The notes: generated by a model not told the origin, from the letters alone. A stretch of DNA of 64,000 bases from Streptomyces sp. NBC_01267 (GCF_036241575.1 NZ_CP108455.1:4839501-4903500); one strand, 5' to 3'. Shown: positions 51,541-60,458, counted from the first letter of the stretch. Program-made: numbers and translations.

Positions 51541-52596
51541 TTGCGCCGGGTAACCAAGATCGCTGCGTCGGGCATAGCCACCGCAGCCCTCGCTCTCTCC
51601 GTCTCTGCCTGTGGCAGCACCTCGACCCAGAACGACTCCGACTCGTCGTCGAAGTCGTCGTCCAAGGGCGTCAAGGTCGGCGTCGCCTACGACGTCGGCG
51701 GCCGTGGCGACCACTCCTTCAACGACTCCGCCGCTCGCGGCATGGACAAGGCGAAGAAGGAGTTCGGCGGCGACATAAAGGAACTGACCGCCAAGACCAC
51801 CGACACCGAGGCCGACCGCGTCCAGCGGCTCACCGACCTCGCCGACGCGGGCTACAACCCGATCGTCGGCATCGGCTACGCCTACGCCAACTCGATGAAG
51901 CAGGTGGCCGCGAAGTACCCGAAGGTCACCTTCGGCATCGTGGACTCGGTCGTCGACGCGAAGAACGTCGACAACATCGTCTTCACCGAGGAGCAGGGCT
52001 CCTACCTCGCGGGTGTCGCCGCGGCGCTGAAGACCAAGACGGACCACGTCGGCTTCATCGGCGGTGTGGACGTCCCGCTGATCAAGAAGTTCGAGGCGGG
52101 CTACGTCCAGGGCGTCCAGGACACCAACAGCAAGATCAAGATCGACCGGCAGTACCTGAGCCACGGCTCGGACACCTCCGGCTTCGCCAGCCCCGACAAG
52201 GGCAAGGAAGCCGCGCAGGGCATGCTCGACAAGGGCGCGGACGTCGTCTACACGGCGGCGGGCTCCTCCGGCAACGGCGCCATCGAGGCCGTCAACGGCA
52301 AGAAGGGCGCCTGGGCGATCGGCGTCGACTCGGACCAGTACAACATCGCCTCGCTGGCGAAGTACAAGAACTCGATCATGACCTCGGTCGTCAAGAACGT
52401 CGACATCGGCGTCTACGACCTGGTCAAGTCGGTCCGTGCCGGCAAGCCGATCACCGGCACCAACACCTACTCGCTCGCCGAGGGCGGTGTCTCGCTGGCC
52501 ACCAGCGGTGGCTTCATCGATGACATCAAGGCCAAGCTCGACGCGGCCCAGAAGAAGATCATCGACGGCGCCGTCAAGGTCAAGACCACTCCCTGA
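51541..52596 (+). CDS. BMP family nucleoside-binding lipoprotein
   Basis: A 351-residue lipoprotein with signal MRRVTKIAASG, lipobox VSAC and Cys24. It matches the BmpA/PnrA purine nucleoside receptor family: GVAYDVGGRGDHSFNDSAARGMDKA, VGIGYAYANSMKQVA, FTEEQGSYLAGVAAAL and IGVDSDQYN. It delivers nucleosides to the ATPase and permeases encoded next. The start codon is TTG (51541) after AAGGGA. A near-palindromic CTACGCGCG element at its promoter links it to the transporter and to deoA. Confidence 0.93.
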   Translation: MRRVTKIAASGIATAALALSVSACGSTSTQNDSDSSSKSSSKGVKVGVAYDVGGRGDHSFNDSAARGMDKAKKEFGGDIKELTAKTTDTEADRVQRLTDLADAGYNPIVGIGYAYANSMKQVAAKYPKVTFGIVDSVVDAKNVDNIVFTEEQGSYLAGVAAALKTKTDHVGFIGGVDVPLIKKFEAGYVQGVQDTNSKIKIDRQYLSHGSDTSGFASPDKGKEAAQGMLDKGADVVYTAAGSSGNGAIEAVNGKKGAWAIGVDSDQYNIASLAKYKNSIMTSVVKNVDIGVYDLVKSVRAGKPITGTNTYSLAEGGVSLATSGGFIDDIKAKLDAAQKKIIDGAVKVKTTP

Positions 52597-52611
52597 CCTG
52601 TCCCGTCACGT

Positions 52612-52650
52612 GGGCCCGGCGCGGGGGATCGCTGTCTCCCCGCCGGGCCC
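52612..52650 (+). terminator. Hairpin between bmp and the transporter ATPase
   Basis: GGGCCCGGCG pairs with CGCCGGGCCC, extended by three more pairs after a single bulged base, with an 11-nt loop. It follows the bmp stop by 15 bp. It may end bmp transcripts or attenuate read-through so that receptor exceeds transporter. Confidence 0.75.
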
Positions 52651-52667
52651 ATAACGATGTGTCAACT

Positions 52668-52679
52668 CTACGCGTGTAG
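52668..52679. promoter_or_regulatory. Nucleoside-regulon operator copy 2 (transporter promoter)
   Basis: CTACGCGTGTAG, one mismatch from the perfect palindrome. It lies about 90 bp upstream of the ATPase gene, after the hairpin. Confidence 0.65.
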
Positions 52680-52768
52680 CGTGCAGTTGGCGCGTTAGCG
52701 TCACCGCACCCCCCGCCTCCGCCGGGGCCCCTCCGCCCCCACCGCTCCTTCTCCGAGGAGAGTGCGTC

Positions 52769-54364
52769 ATCAACGCGTCCAGCCCTCCCGCCGTCGAACT
52801 GCGCGGCATCACCAAACGATTCCCCGGTGTCATAGCCAACCGCGACATCGACATCACCGTCCGCAAGGGCACCGTGCACGCCCTGTGCGGTGAGAACGGT
52901 GCCGGTAAATCGACCCTGATGAAGATCCTCTACGGCATGCAGAAGCCGGACGAGGGCACCATCACCGTCGACGGCGAACAGGCCGTCTTCGCCGGCCCCG
53001 CCGACGCCATCGCCCGCGGCATCGGCATGGTGCACCAGCACTTCATGCTCGCCGACAACCTCACGGTCCTGGAGAACGTGGTTCTCGGCGGCGAGAAGCT
53101 GTACGGCATCGGCACCAAGGCCCGTAACAAGATCCGGGAGATCTCGGACGCGTACGGTCTCGGCGTCCGCCCCGACGCCCTCGTCGAGAACCTCGGGGTC
53201 GCCGACCGCCAGCGCGTGGAGATCCTCAAGGTCCTCTACCGCGGCGCCCGCACCCTCATCCTCGACGAGCCGACCGCGGTCCTGGTCCCGCAGGAGGTCG
53301 ACGCGCTCTTCGACAACCTGCGCGGCCTCAAGTCCGAGGGCCTGACCGTCATCTTCATCTCGCACAAGCTGGGCGAGGTGCTCTCCGTCGCCGACGAGAT
53401 CACCGTCATCCGGCGCGGTACGACGGTCGGCACCGCCGACCCGGCGACCACCACGACCAAGCAGCTGGCCGAACTGATGGTCGGCAGCGAGCTGCCCTCG
53501 CCGGAGACCCGCGAGTCGACGGTCACCGACGAGCCGATGCTCGACCTCGACGGCCTCCAGCTCACCGCCGTCGACACCGACGGGGTCGTACGCGAGGTGC
53601 TCTCCGACATCTCGTTCACGATCCACCGGGGCGAAGTCCTGGGCATCGCGGGCGTCGAGGGCAACGGCCAGGCCGAACTCGTCGAAGCGATCATGGGGAT
53701 CCGGAACCCGGACGGCGGGGTCATCACCCTCGGTACCACCGACATCTCGCACGCGCCCACCCGCAAGCGCCGGGAGAGCGGCGTCGGTTACATCCCCGAG
53801 GACCGGCACCGGCACGGCCTGCTCCTTGAGGCCCCGCTCTGGGAGAACCGGATCCTCGGCCATGTCACCGAGCGGCCCAACTCCCGGCACGGCCTGATCG
53901 ACGCCAAGGCGGCCCGCGCCGACACCGAGCGCATCGTCACCGAGTACGACGTCCGTACGCCCGGCATCGACGTCACCGCGGCCTCCCTCTCCGGCGGCAA
54001 CCAGCAGAAGCTGATCGTCGGCCGCGAGATGAGCCACCGCCCCAAGCTGCTGATAGCCGCGCACCCCACCCGGGGTGTGGACGTCGGCGCGCAGGCGCAG
54101 ATCTGGGACCAGATCAAGGAGGCCCGCCGCGACGGGCTCGCCGTCCTGCTGATCTCCGCCGACCTGGACGAGCTGATCGGCCTGTCCGACACCCTGCGGG
54201 TGATGTACCGCGGCCGGCTCGTCGCCGACGCGGACCCCGCCACGATCACCCCCGAGGAACTCGGCTCCGCGATGACCGGCGCCGCCACCGGACACCTGGA
54301 CCACGACGAGGACGTCGCCGGCCAGGGCGCCACCGGTGCAGAGGCTGGGGGAGAGGACCGATGA
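52769..54364 (+). CDS. Nucleoside ABC transporter ATP-binding protein (two ATPase domains)
   Basis: About 531 residues with two ABC ATPase cassettes of the RbsA/BMP-transporter type. Cassette 1 has Walker A GENGAGKST, signature region NLGVADRQRVEI and Walker B LILDEPTAVL; cassette 2 has the signature SLSGGNQQK and Walker B AHPTRGVDVGAQ. The family N-terminus (SPPAVELRGITKRFPG) is present but no ATG, GTG, TTG or CTG occurs in frame between the stop at 52652 and GTG 52874, which is inside the Walker A strand. The best start is ATC 52769, 8 nt after GGAG, or GTC 52766. The stop overlaps the permease start by ATGA. Confidence 0.85.
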   Translation: MNASSPPAVELRGITKRFPGVIANRDIDITVRKGTVHALCGENGAGKSTLMKILYGMQKPDEGTITVDGEQAVFAGPADAIARGIGMVHQHFMLADNLTVLENVVLGGEKLYGIGTKARNKIREISDAYGLGVRPDALVENLGVADRQRVEILKVLYRGARTLILDEPTAVLVPQEVDALFDNLRGLKSEGLTVIFISHKLGEVLSVADEITVIRRGTTVGTADPATTTTKQLAELMVGSELPSPETRESTVTDEPMLDLDGLQLTAVDTDGVVREVLSDISFTIHRGEVLGIAGVEGNGQAELVEAIMGIRNPDGGVITLGTTDISHAPTRKRRESGVGYIPEDRHRHGLLLEAPLWENRILGHVTERPNSRHGLIDAKAARADTERIVTEYDVRTPGIDVTAASLSGGNQQKLIVGREMSHRPKLLIAAHPTRGVDVGAQAQIWDQIKEARRDGLAVLLISADLDELIGLSDTLRVMYRGRLVADADPATITPEELGSAMTGAATGHLDHDEDVAGQGATGAEAGGEDR

Positions 54365-55491
54365 AGAAGCTCACCGCACGCATCGACCGGGAGCGGCTGC
54401 TCCTCGCGATAGCGGCCCCGCTGCTCGCGGTGGTGGCGGCCCTGGTCGTCACCACGCTGGTCATCCTGGCCACCGGCAAGGACCCGTTCGCCGCGTTCAG
54501 CGACATGCTGACGTACGGCTCGGCCAGCGACAGCCAGATCTACATCCTCAACAAGGCGACGACGTACTACCTCGCCGGTATCGCGGTGGCCGTCGGCTTC
54601 CGGATGAACCTCTTCAACATCGGCGTCGACGGCCAGTACCGGATGGCCGCCTTCTTCGCCGCGGTCGTCGGCGGCGCGCTGACGCTGCCCGGCGCCGTCC
54701 AGATCCCGCTGATGATCGTCACCGCGATGCTGGTCGGCGCGATGTGGGCCGGTGTCGCCGGTGTGCTGAAGGTGACCCGCGGGGTCAGCGAGGTCATCTC
54801 GACGATCATGCTGAACTCGATCGCCACCGCGATCATCGGGTACCTCATGCAGCCGGGCAGGCTCGGCCAGCTCGACGACGCGGGCACCCTGGTCTCCACC
54901 AAGCCGCTGCCGAAGTCGTCCTGGTTCTTCTCCATCGACACCGGCCCCGCGGGCACGCTCTGGGGCTTCATCTTCATCGCGGCGCTGGCCGGTGTGGCGT
55001 ACTGGTTCGTGCTGGGCCGTACCCGCTTCGGCTTCGACCTGCGCGCGGTCGGCCAGTCCGAGTCCGCGGCCTCCGCGAGCGGCGTCAGCGTCAAGAAGAT
55101 GATCGCCACCAGCATGATCATCTCTGGTGCGATGGCCGGTCTGATCGGTATGCCGACGCTGCTCAACGACAGCCACATGTACAGCAACGACTTCCCGCTG
55201 GGCATCGGCTTCACCGGTATCGCGATCGCGCTGCTCGGCCGCAACCACCCCATCGGCATCGCGCTCGGCGCGCTCCTCTGGGGCTTCCTGGAGCGCACCA
55301 CCAACCACCTTGAGTTCAAGGGGTACGACAAGGAGATCCTCGGCGTGATCCAGGGCGTCATCGTCCTGTGCGTCGTGATCGCCTACGAGGTCGTGCGCCG
55401 CTACGGGCTCAAGCGCCAGCAGCAGAAGGTCGGCGCCGAACTCGCCGCGCAGGCCGCCGCCCACTCGAACCAGCAGGAGGTGACGGCATGA
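54361..55491 (+). CDS. Nucleoside ABC transporter permease 1
   Basis: A 376-residue membrane protein of the branched-chain/ribose permease fold (BPD_transp_2) with eight to ten helices: FRMNLFNIGVDGQYRMAAF, TRGVSEVISTIMLNSIAT and RTRFGFDLRAVGQSESAA, the cytosolic loop that contacts the ATPase. It moves nucleosides with permease 2. Start and end both overlap neighbours by ATGA, so the four proteins are coordinately translated. Confidence 0.94.
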   Translation: MKKLTARIDRERLLLAIAAPLLAVVAALVVTTLVILATGKDPFAAFSDMLTYGSASDSQIYILNKATTYYLAGIAVAVGFRMNLFNIGVDGQYRMAAFFAAVVGGALTLPGAVQIPLMIVTAMLVGAMWAGVAGVLKVTRGVSEVISTIMLNSIATAIIGYLMQPGRLGQLDDAGTLVSTKPLPKSSWFFSIDTGPAGTLWGFIFIAALAGVAYWFVLGRTRFGFDLRAVGQSESAASASGVSVKKMIATSMIISGAMAGLIGMPTLLNDSHMYSNDFPLGIGFTGIAIALLGRNHPIGIALGALLWGFLERTTNHLEFKGYDKEILGVIQGVIVLCVVIAYEVVRRYGLKRQQQKVGAELAAQAAAHSNQQEVTA

Positions 55492-56777
55492 CCGCGACCA
55501 TGACCAAGACCCCGCCTCCGGCGGCTCCCCGGGCGGCGAACGCCAAGTCCGGCCGTTCCAAGCTCTCGCTCCCGAAGGTCCTGCTGATCATCGCGGGCGC
55601 TCTGATCCTGCTGTCGCTGGTACGCATCATCACCGGCGCCGACCAGCTCACCTCCGAGGGCCAGATCAGCGCCTCGCTGGGGCTCGCCGTGCCGATCGGC
55701 CTCGCGGGCCTCGGCGGTCTGTGGTCCGAGCGGGCCGGTGTGGTCAACATCGGCCTCGAAGGCATGATGATCCTCGGCACCTTCGGCGCCGGCTGGATCG
55801 GCTGGCAGTCCAGCCCCTGGCTCGGACTCCTCGCGGGCATCACCTTCGGCATGCTCGGCGGGCTGGTGCACGGCATCGTCACCATCACCTTCGGTGTCGA
55901 CCACATCGTGTCCGGTGTGGCGGTCAACCTCCTCGCGCTGGGCCTCACCCAGTACCTCGCCAAGATCTTCTTCAACCACGGCGACGCGGTGGCGGCGGGC
56001 GGCAACCCCAAGCAGTCCCCACCGGTCGACTCGCTGCCCAACGTCACGATCCCCGGGCTCTCCGACGGTCTGTCGTCCATCGAGAAGCACCACTGGTTCT
56101 TCGTCTCCGACCTGGCCGGCATCATCGGCGGCCTGGTCACCGACGTCTCGGTGCTGACGATCCTGGCCGTGCTGCTCTTCGTCGGCACCTGGTGGGTGCT
56201 GTGGAAGACCCCGTTCGGTCTTCGGCTGCGCTCCTGCGGTGAGAACCCGATCGCGGCGGAGTCGCTGGGCGTCAACGTCTACACGTACAAGTACGCGGCC
56301 GTCGCCGTCTCCGGCGGACTGGCCGGGCTCGGCGGCGCGTTCCTGGCGATGGTCCCCTCGCACATCTACCTGGAGAACCAGACCGGCGGCCGTGGCTACA
56401 TCGGTCTCGCCGCGATGATCTTCGGTAACTGGCGTCCCGGCGGACTCGCCATGGGCGCGGGCCTGTTCGGCTTCTCCGACGCGCTCCAGCTGCGCAACGG
56501 CGGCGAGACCGTCCACGCGCTGCTGCTGCTCATCGTGGTGCTCCTGGCCCTGCTCGCCGTCTGGAAGCTGTACAAGAAGGCGATGCTCCAGGGCGTCATC
56601 AGCGCGGTCGTGGCCGTACTCATCCTGGTCTGGTACCTGTTGACCGATGATGTCCCGTCCGACTTCGTGGGCGCCACGCCGTACGTCGTGACCCTGCTGG
56701 TGCTCTCGCTCTCCGCGCAGCGGCTGCGGATGCCCAAGGCGGACGGCATGCGCTACCGGAAGGGCCAGGGCAAGTGA
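55488..56777 (+). CDS. Nucleoside ABC transporter permease 2
   Basis: A 429-residue second permease with the same fold: LWSERAGVVNIGLEGMMILG, FGVDHIVSGVAVNLLALG and the ATPase-contact loop TPFGLRLRSCGENPIAAESLG. A Pro/Ala-rich N-terminal 25 residues precede the first helix. It forms the heteromeric channel with permease 1. It overlaps permease 1 by ATGA and cdd by GTGA. Confidence 0.94.
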   Translation: MTATMTKTPPPAAPRAANAKSGRSKLSLPKVLLIIAGALILLSLVRIITGADQLTSEGQISASLGLAVPIGLAGLGGLWSERAGVVNIGLEGMMILGTFGAGWIGWQSSPWLGLLAGITFGMLGGLVHGIVTITFGVDHIVSGVAVNLLALGLTQYLAKIFFNHGDAVAAGGNPKQSPPVDSLPNVTIPGLSDGLSSIEKHHWFFVSDLAGIIGGLVTDVSVLTILAVLLFVGTWWVLWKTPFGLRLRSCGENPIAAESLGVNVYTYKYAAVAVSGGLAGLGGAFLAMVPSHIYLENQTGGRGYIGLAAMIFGNWRPGGLAMGAGLFGFSDALQLRNGGETVHALLLLIVVLLALLAVWKLYKKAMLQGVISAVVAVLILVWYLLTDDVPSDFVGATPYVVTLLVLSLSAQRLRMPKADGMRYRKGQGK

Positions 56778-57163
56778 CACAGGTCGACTGGGATGTTCTG
56801 CGGGAGGCCGCGCGGGGCGCGATGTCCCATGCGTACGCCCCGTACTCGAAGTATCCCGTCGGCGTCGCGGCCCTGGTCGACGACGGGCGCACGGTCGTCG
56901 GCTGCAACGTGGAGAACGCCTCGTACGGCATCGGGCTGTGCGCCGAGTGCGGTCTGGTCTCCCAGCTCCAGGCGACCGGCGGCGGCCGGCTGACGCACTT
57001 CACCTGCGTGGACGGTGCGGGTGCGGTACTCGTGCCGTGCGGGCGCTGCCGCCAGCTGCTGTACGAGTTCGGCGGACCCGAGCTGCTGCTCGAAACCCCG
57101 GACGGGGTGCTGCCGCTCTCCGAGATGCTGCCGCAGGCGTTCGGCCCACAGCATCTGAACTGA
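56774..57163 (+). CDS. cdd: Cytidine deaminase
   Basis: A 129-residue homotetrameric-type cytidine deaminase. The zinc and catalytic residues are in GLCAECG (Cys and Glu) and PCGRCRQ (two Cys), with NVENASYG binding the ribose. It converts imported cytidine and deoxycytidine to uridine and deoxyuridine, feeding deoA. GTG 56774 overlaps the permease stop (GTGA), so it is part of the transporter operon. A 21-bp hairpin follows immediately. Confidence 0.95.
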   Translation: MTQVDWDVLREAARGAMSHAYAPYSKYPVGVAALVDDGRTVVGCNVENASYGIGLCAECGLVSQLQATGGGRLTHFTCVDGAGAVLVPCGRCRQLLYEFGGPELLLETPDGVLPLSEMLPQAFGPQHLN

Positions 57164-57166
57164 CGC

Positions 57167-57210
57167 GGTGTCCGTGGCCCTCCCACCGCGGTGGGAGGGC
57201 CACGGACACC
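57167..57210 (+). terminator. 21-bp inverted-repeat terminator after cdd
   Basis: 57167-57187 pairs perfectly with 57190-57210, leaving two central bases; the actual loop would open a few pairs. The pyrimidine-rich run CCTTCTCTCT follows. It separates the transporter operon from deoA. Confidence 0.93.
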
Positions 57211-57216
57211 CCTTCT

Positions 57217-57232
57217 CTCTATGCGCGTAGAG
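57217..57232. promoter_or_regulatory. Nucleoside-regulon operator copy 3 (deoA promoter)
   Basis: CTCTATGCGCGTAGAG is a 16-bp palindrome with one mismatched pair, containing the same CTAYGCGCGTAG core. It lies just after the cdd terminator and 126 bp before deoA. Confidence 0.7.
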
Positions 57233-57260
57233 TCGCGCGATACGCGCACGGCCACCTCCC

Positions 57261-57332
57261 GTCACGTACCCCGTCACGAACACCCTCACGTAGCCCCGTC
57301 ACGTACACCTGTCACGTACTCCCTCACGTATC
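57261..57332. repeat. Six-copy TCACGTA array upstream of deoA
   Basis: TCACG recurs at 57262, 57274, 57286, 57299, 57312 and 57324 (spacings 12, 12, 13, 13, 12) inside units close to CCGTCACGTAC. The array fills the deoA leader between the operator and the ribosome site. Confidence 0.8.
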
Positions 57333-57357
57333 CCTCGCCGGAAGGAACGCCAACTCC

Positions 57358-58641
57358 ATGGACGCCATCTCTGTCATCCGCACCAAGCGGGACCGGGGCG
57401 AACTGAGCCCCGAGCAGATCGACTGGGTCATCGACGCGTACACCCGCGGCGAGGTGGCCGATGAGCAGATGTCGGCGCTGGCCATGGCGATCCTGCTGAA
57501 CGGCATGAACCGTACGGAGATCGCCCGCTGGACCGCTGCGATGATCAACTCCGGTGAGCGGATGGACTTCTCGGCCCTCTCCCGGCCCACCGCCGACAAG
57601 CACTCCACGGGCGGCGTCGGCGACAAGATCACGCTGCCGCTCGCCCCGCTGGTCGCCGCGTGCGGCGCCGCCGTGCCGCAGCTCTCCGGCCGGGGCCTCG
57701 GCCACACCGGTGGCACCCTGGACAAGCTGGAGTCCATCCCCGGCTGGCGGGCGCTGCTCTCCAACACCGAGATGATGGACGTCCTGGACTCGGTCGGCGC
57801 GGTCATCTGCGCGGCGGGCGACGGGCTGGCCCCCGCCGACAAGAAGCTGTACGCGCTGCGCGATGTCACCGCCACCGTCGAGGCCATCCCGCTGATCGCC
57901 TCCTCGATCATGTCCAAGAAGATCGCCGAGGGCACCGGCTCCCTCGTGCTGGACGTCAAGGTCGGCTCGGGCGCCTTCATGAAGAACCTGGCCGACGCCC
58001 GTGAGCTGGCCTCGACGATGGTCGGCCTCGGTACCGACCACGGGGTCCGTACGGTCGCGCTGCTCACCGACATGGCGACCCCGCTGGGCCGCACCGCGGG
58101 CAACGCTCTCGAAGTGCGCGAGTCCGTCGAGGTGCTCGCCGGTGGCGGCCCCGCCGACGTCGTCGAGCTGACCCTCGCGCTGGCCCGCGAGATGCTGGAC
58201 GCGGCCGGGCTGAAGGACGCCGACCCGGCCAAGGCCCTCGCCGACGGTACGGCGATGGACTGCTGGCGCCGGATGATCTCCGCCCAGGGCGGCGACCCGG
58301 ACGCGGCCCTCCCGGTCGCCCGCGAGCAGCACGTCGTCACCGCCCCGTCGAGCGGTGTGCTGACCCGCCTCGACGCCTACGACATCGGCGTCGCCGCCTG
58401 GCGCCTCGGCGCGGGCCGGGCCCGCAAGGAGGACCCGGTGCAGGCGGGCGCGGGCATCGAACTGCACGCCAAGCCCGGCGACCGCGTGACCGAGGGCCAG
58501 CCGCTGCTGACCCTGCACACGGACACCCCGGAGAAGTTCGACTACGCGCTCCGGTCGCTGCCCGGCGCGTACGACATCGCCCCTGCGGACACCGCGTTCA
58601 CGGCGAGCCCGATCGTGCTGGACCGCATCGCCACCGCCTGA
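57358..58641 (+). CDS. deoA: Thymidine phosphorylase
   Basis: A 427-residue pyrimidine nucleoside phosphorylase. The phosphate/substrate signature is DKHSTGGVGDKITLPLAP and SGRGLGHTGGTLDKLE; KVGSGAFMK and EVRESVEVL follow, with a C-terminal lipoyl-like domain (KPGDRVTEGQPLLTLH). It splits thymidine or deoxyuridine with phosphate. ATG 57358 has GGAAGGAAC upstream. It acts downstream of cdd on imported nucleosides. Its own promoter region carries a palindromic operator and a repeat array. Confidence 0.95.
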   Translation: MDAISVIRTKRDRGELSPEQIDWVIDAYTRGEVADEQMSALAMAILLNGMNRTEIARWTAAMINSGERMDFSALSRPTADKHSTGGVGDKITLPLAPLVAACGAAVPQLSGRGLGHTGGTLDKLESIPGWRALLSNTEMMDVLDSVGAVICAAGDGLAPADKKLYALRDVTATVEAIPLIASSIMSKKIAEGTGSLVLDVKVGSGAFMKNLADARELASTMVGLGTDHGVRTVALLTDMATPLGRTAGNALEVRESVEVLAGGGPADVVELTLALAREMLDAAGLKDADPAKALADGTAMDCWRRMISAQGGDPDAALPVAREQHVVTAPSSGVLTRLDAYDIGVAAWRLGAGRARKEDPVQAGAGIELHAKPGDRVTEGQPLLTLHTDTPEKFDYALRSLPGAYDIAPADTAFTASPIVLDRIATA

Positions 58642-58655
58642 GGTCCCGTGCGGAC

Positions 58656-58688
58656 CGGCCGGGACCTGTTCAGAGCAGGTCCCGGCCG
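58656..58688. terminator. Bidirectional terminator overlapping the sigma gene end
   Basis: CGGCCGGGACCTG (58656-58668) pairs with 58676-58688 around 7 nt. The right arm lies inside the last codons of the convergent sigma factor. Confidence 0.85.
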
Positions 58689-59659
58689 TCCAGCCGGGCG
58701 GGCAGGCCGAAGAGCGGGAACCAGCGTGCCGTGTCCAGGAACGCGTTCAGCCCGATGATCTTCCCGCCGGATATTTCGAGCACCTGGAGCGCCCACGGCT
58801 CGTGACCGCGGCCCGTCGCGCCCGGCCGGTACTGGCCGAACGCCGGGGTGCCGTTCGCCACGGTCGGCAGCAGCCGTGACCCCTTGCAGCCGATGCCCTG
58901 TTCCAGGTGCCAGGCGGCGATGTCGGCAGGGCCGCGCAGCCACAGGTCGAAGGGCGGCATCGAGAGCACCGCGTCCTCGTGGAGCAGCGCGGTGAGGGAA
59001 GCGATGTCGTACCCCTCGAAGGCCGCCACGTACCGGTCGAGGAGCTTTCGCTGGTCCTCGTCGAGCGGATCCGCCGGGTCCGACGGTCTGATCTCCGTCG
59101 CGGACAGCGTCGAACGGGCCCTCTGGAGCGCGCTGTTGACCGAGGCGACCGTGGTGTCGAGCAGCTCGGCCACCTCGCTCGCCCGCCAGGCGAGCACCTC
59201 GCGCAGGATCAGCACCGCCCGCTGCTTGGCGGGCAGGTGCTGGAGCGCGGCCACGAAGGCGAGACGCACCGACTCCCGCGCCACCGCCGCCTCGGCCGGG
59301 TCCGCGGTGGACGGCAACACCCGTCCGTCGGGGACCGGTTCGAGCCAGGTGGCCTCGGAGCGTTCATCGAGCACGGCCGTGGTCTGGGCCTGCGGGGCCG
59401 ACAGATCCATCGGGCGGGCCCGTCTGCTGCCCGCGGCTCGCATGTCCAGGCAGACGTTGGTCGCGATGCGGTAGAGCCACGACCGCAGCGAGGACCGTCC
59501 CTCGAAGCGGTCGTAGCTCCGCCAGGCGCGGACCATCGTGTCCTGTACGGCGTCCTCGGCCTCGAAGGGGGAACCGAGCATCCGGTAGCAGTAGCCCGTC
59601 AGTTCGGTCCTGTGCCCCTCCAGGCGCACGTCGAGATCTGTCGCCGCGAGGTCGCTCAT
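58670..59659 (-). CDS. SigG/SigX5-type ECF sigma factor with SnoaL-like domain
   Basis: A 329-residue sigma factor. Sigma region 2 (LTGYCYRMLGSPFEAEDAVQDTMVRAWRSYDRF, a span; then SLRSWLYRIATNVCLDM) and region 4 (LQHLPAKQRAVLILREVLAWRASEVAELLDTTVASVNSALQRAR) are followed from about residue 200 by a SnoaL/NTF2-like domain (LLDRYVAAFEGYDIASLTALLHEDAVLSMPPF). In such ECFs the fused domain regulates activity in place of an anti-sigma factor. It appears monocistronic; the 100-bp gap to the L,D-transpeptidase has no hairpin. Confidence 0.9.
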   Translation of the reverse strand: MSDLAATDLDVRLEGHRTELTGYCYRMLGSPFEAEDAVQDTMVRAWRSYDRFEGRSSLRSWLYRIATNVCLDMRAAGSRRARPMDLSAPQAQTTAVLDERSEATWLEPVPDGRVLPSTADPAEAAVARESVRLAFVAALQHLPAKQRAVLILREVLAWRASEVAELLDTTVASVNSALQRARSTLSATEIRPSDPADPLDEDQRKLLDRYVAAFEGYDIASLTALLHEDAVLSMPPFDLWLRGPADIAAWHLEQGIGCKGSRLLPTVANGTPAFGQYRPGATGRGHEPWALQVLEISGGKIIGLNAFLDTARWFPLFGLPARLDGRDLL

Positions 59660-59759
59660 CGGGTGTGCCCCCTGCTCGGAATCCTGATCGCACCAGCGAT
59701 TCAGAAACTACCGGGGGCCACTGACAGTCGCTGTCCGGCCAACGGTCGTACGCCGGGCG

Positions 59760-60458
59760 TCAGGTGCCCGGCTTGCGCCCGTAGACGTAGACCTCGTCGC
59801 CCTTCTTGAGGAGGGACCAGTACTTCGCGGCACTGGTCTTGGTCATGTTCACGCAGCCATGGGAGCCGGGCTGGTTCCACATGCTCACGCCCACCGAGTG
59901 GAACGCCTGGCCGCCGTCGAAGAACTGGCTGTAGGGCATGGCCACGTCGTAGAGCGAGGACACGTGGTTCTTGTCCCGCCAGTAGACCTTCTTGAGCCCG
60001 GTCCGGGTCTCGTAGCCGTTGCGGCCCGTGCGTACCGGCACCGGTCCGTACACCAGCTTCTTGCCGTCCTGGATCCAGCTCAGCTGCCGGGTCAGGTCGA
60101 CGCAGGCGATACGCCCCTTGTTCACCGGGCACGTGCCCGCCTTGTTCGGAGTCCTGCCCGCGGCCTGCTGCTGGGCCACCACCTTCATCACGCCCCAGGT
60201 GACCGACCCGGCGTAGCCGATGGTCGGGGTGATGCCGTGCGCGCTCTGGAAGGAGCGGATCGCCGTGCAGTCGGCTGCCGACTGCTTGCCGTCCACCGGC
60301 CGTCCCAGGAACTTCTCCGCCTGCTTCTGGTACGGACCCGTGCTGGTCGTGCACGAGGCCGCCTGTGCGGGTGTCGCCCCGCCCAGGGCCATGGTCAGCG
60401 GCACCACCAGAGCGGTGATCCCGGCGGCCACGGCGCCTCTCCGTCGTATGTGTCCCAT
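59760..60458 (-). CDS. L,D-transpeptidase (YkuD), secreted
   Basis: A 232-residue exported protein: signal peptide (GAVAAGITALVVPLTMALGGATPAQAA), a peptidoglycan-binding-like region with two cysteines (CTTSTGPYQKQAEKFL, DCTAIRSFQ) and a YkuD domain with HSVGVSMWNQPGSHGCVNM. It lacks the lipobox and long linker of the enzyme at 32745. It makes 3-3 cross-links in peptidoglycan. It lies upstream of the SigG-type sigma on the same strand, about 100 bp apart, but a functional link is not shown. Confidence 0.92.
   Translation of the reverse strand: MGHIRRRGAVAAGITALVVPLTMALGGATPAQAASCTTSTGPYQKQAEKFLGRPVDGKQSAADCTAIRSFQSAHGITPTIGYAGSVTWGVMKVVAQQQAAGRTPNKAGTCPVNKGRIACVDLTRQLSWIQDGKKLVYGPVPVRTGRNGYETRTGLKKVYWRDKNHVSSLYDVAMPYSQFFDGGQAFHSVGVSMWNQPGSHGCVNMTKTSAAKYWSLLKKGDEVYVYGRKPGT

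Noticed and set aside
57167..57210. Long inverted repeat after cdd as an attachment site or mobile-element end
   Set aside because: Its perfect stem, position right after the stop and following pyrimidine run fit a terminator; no integrase or transposase is nearby.
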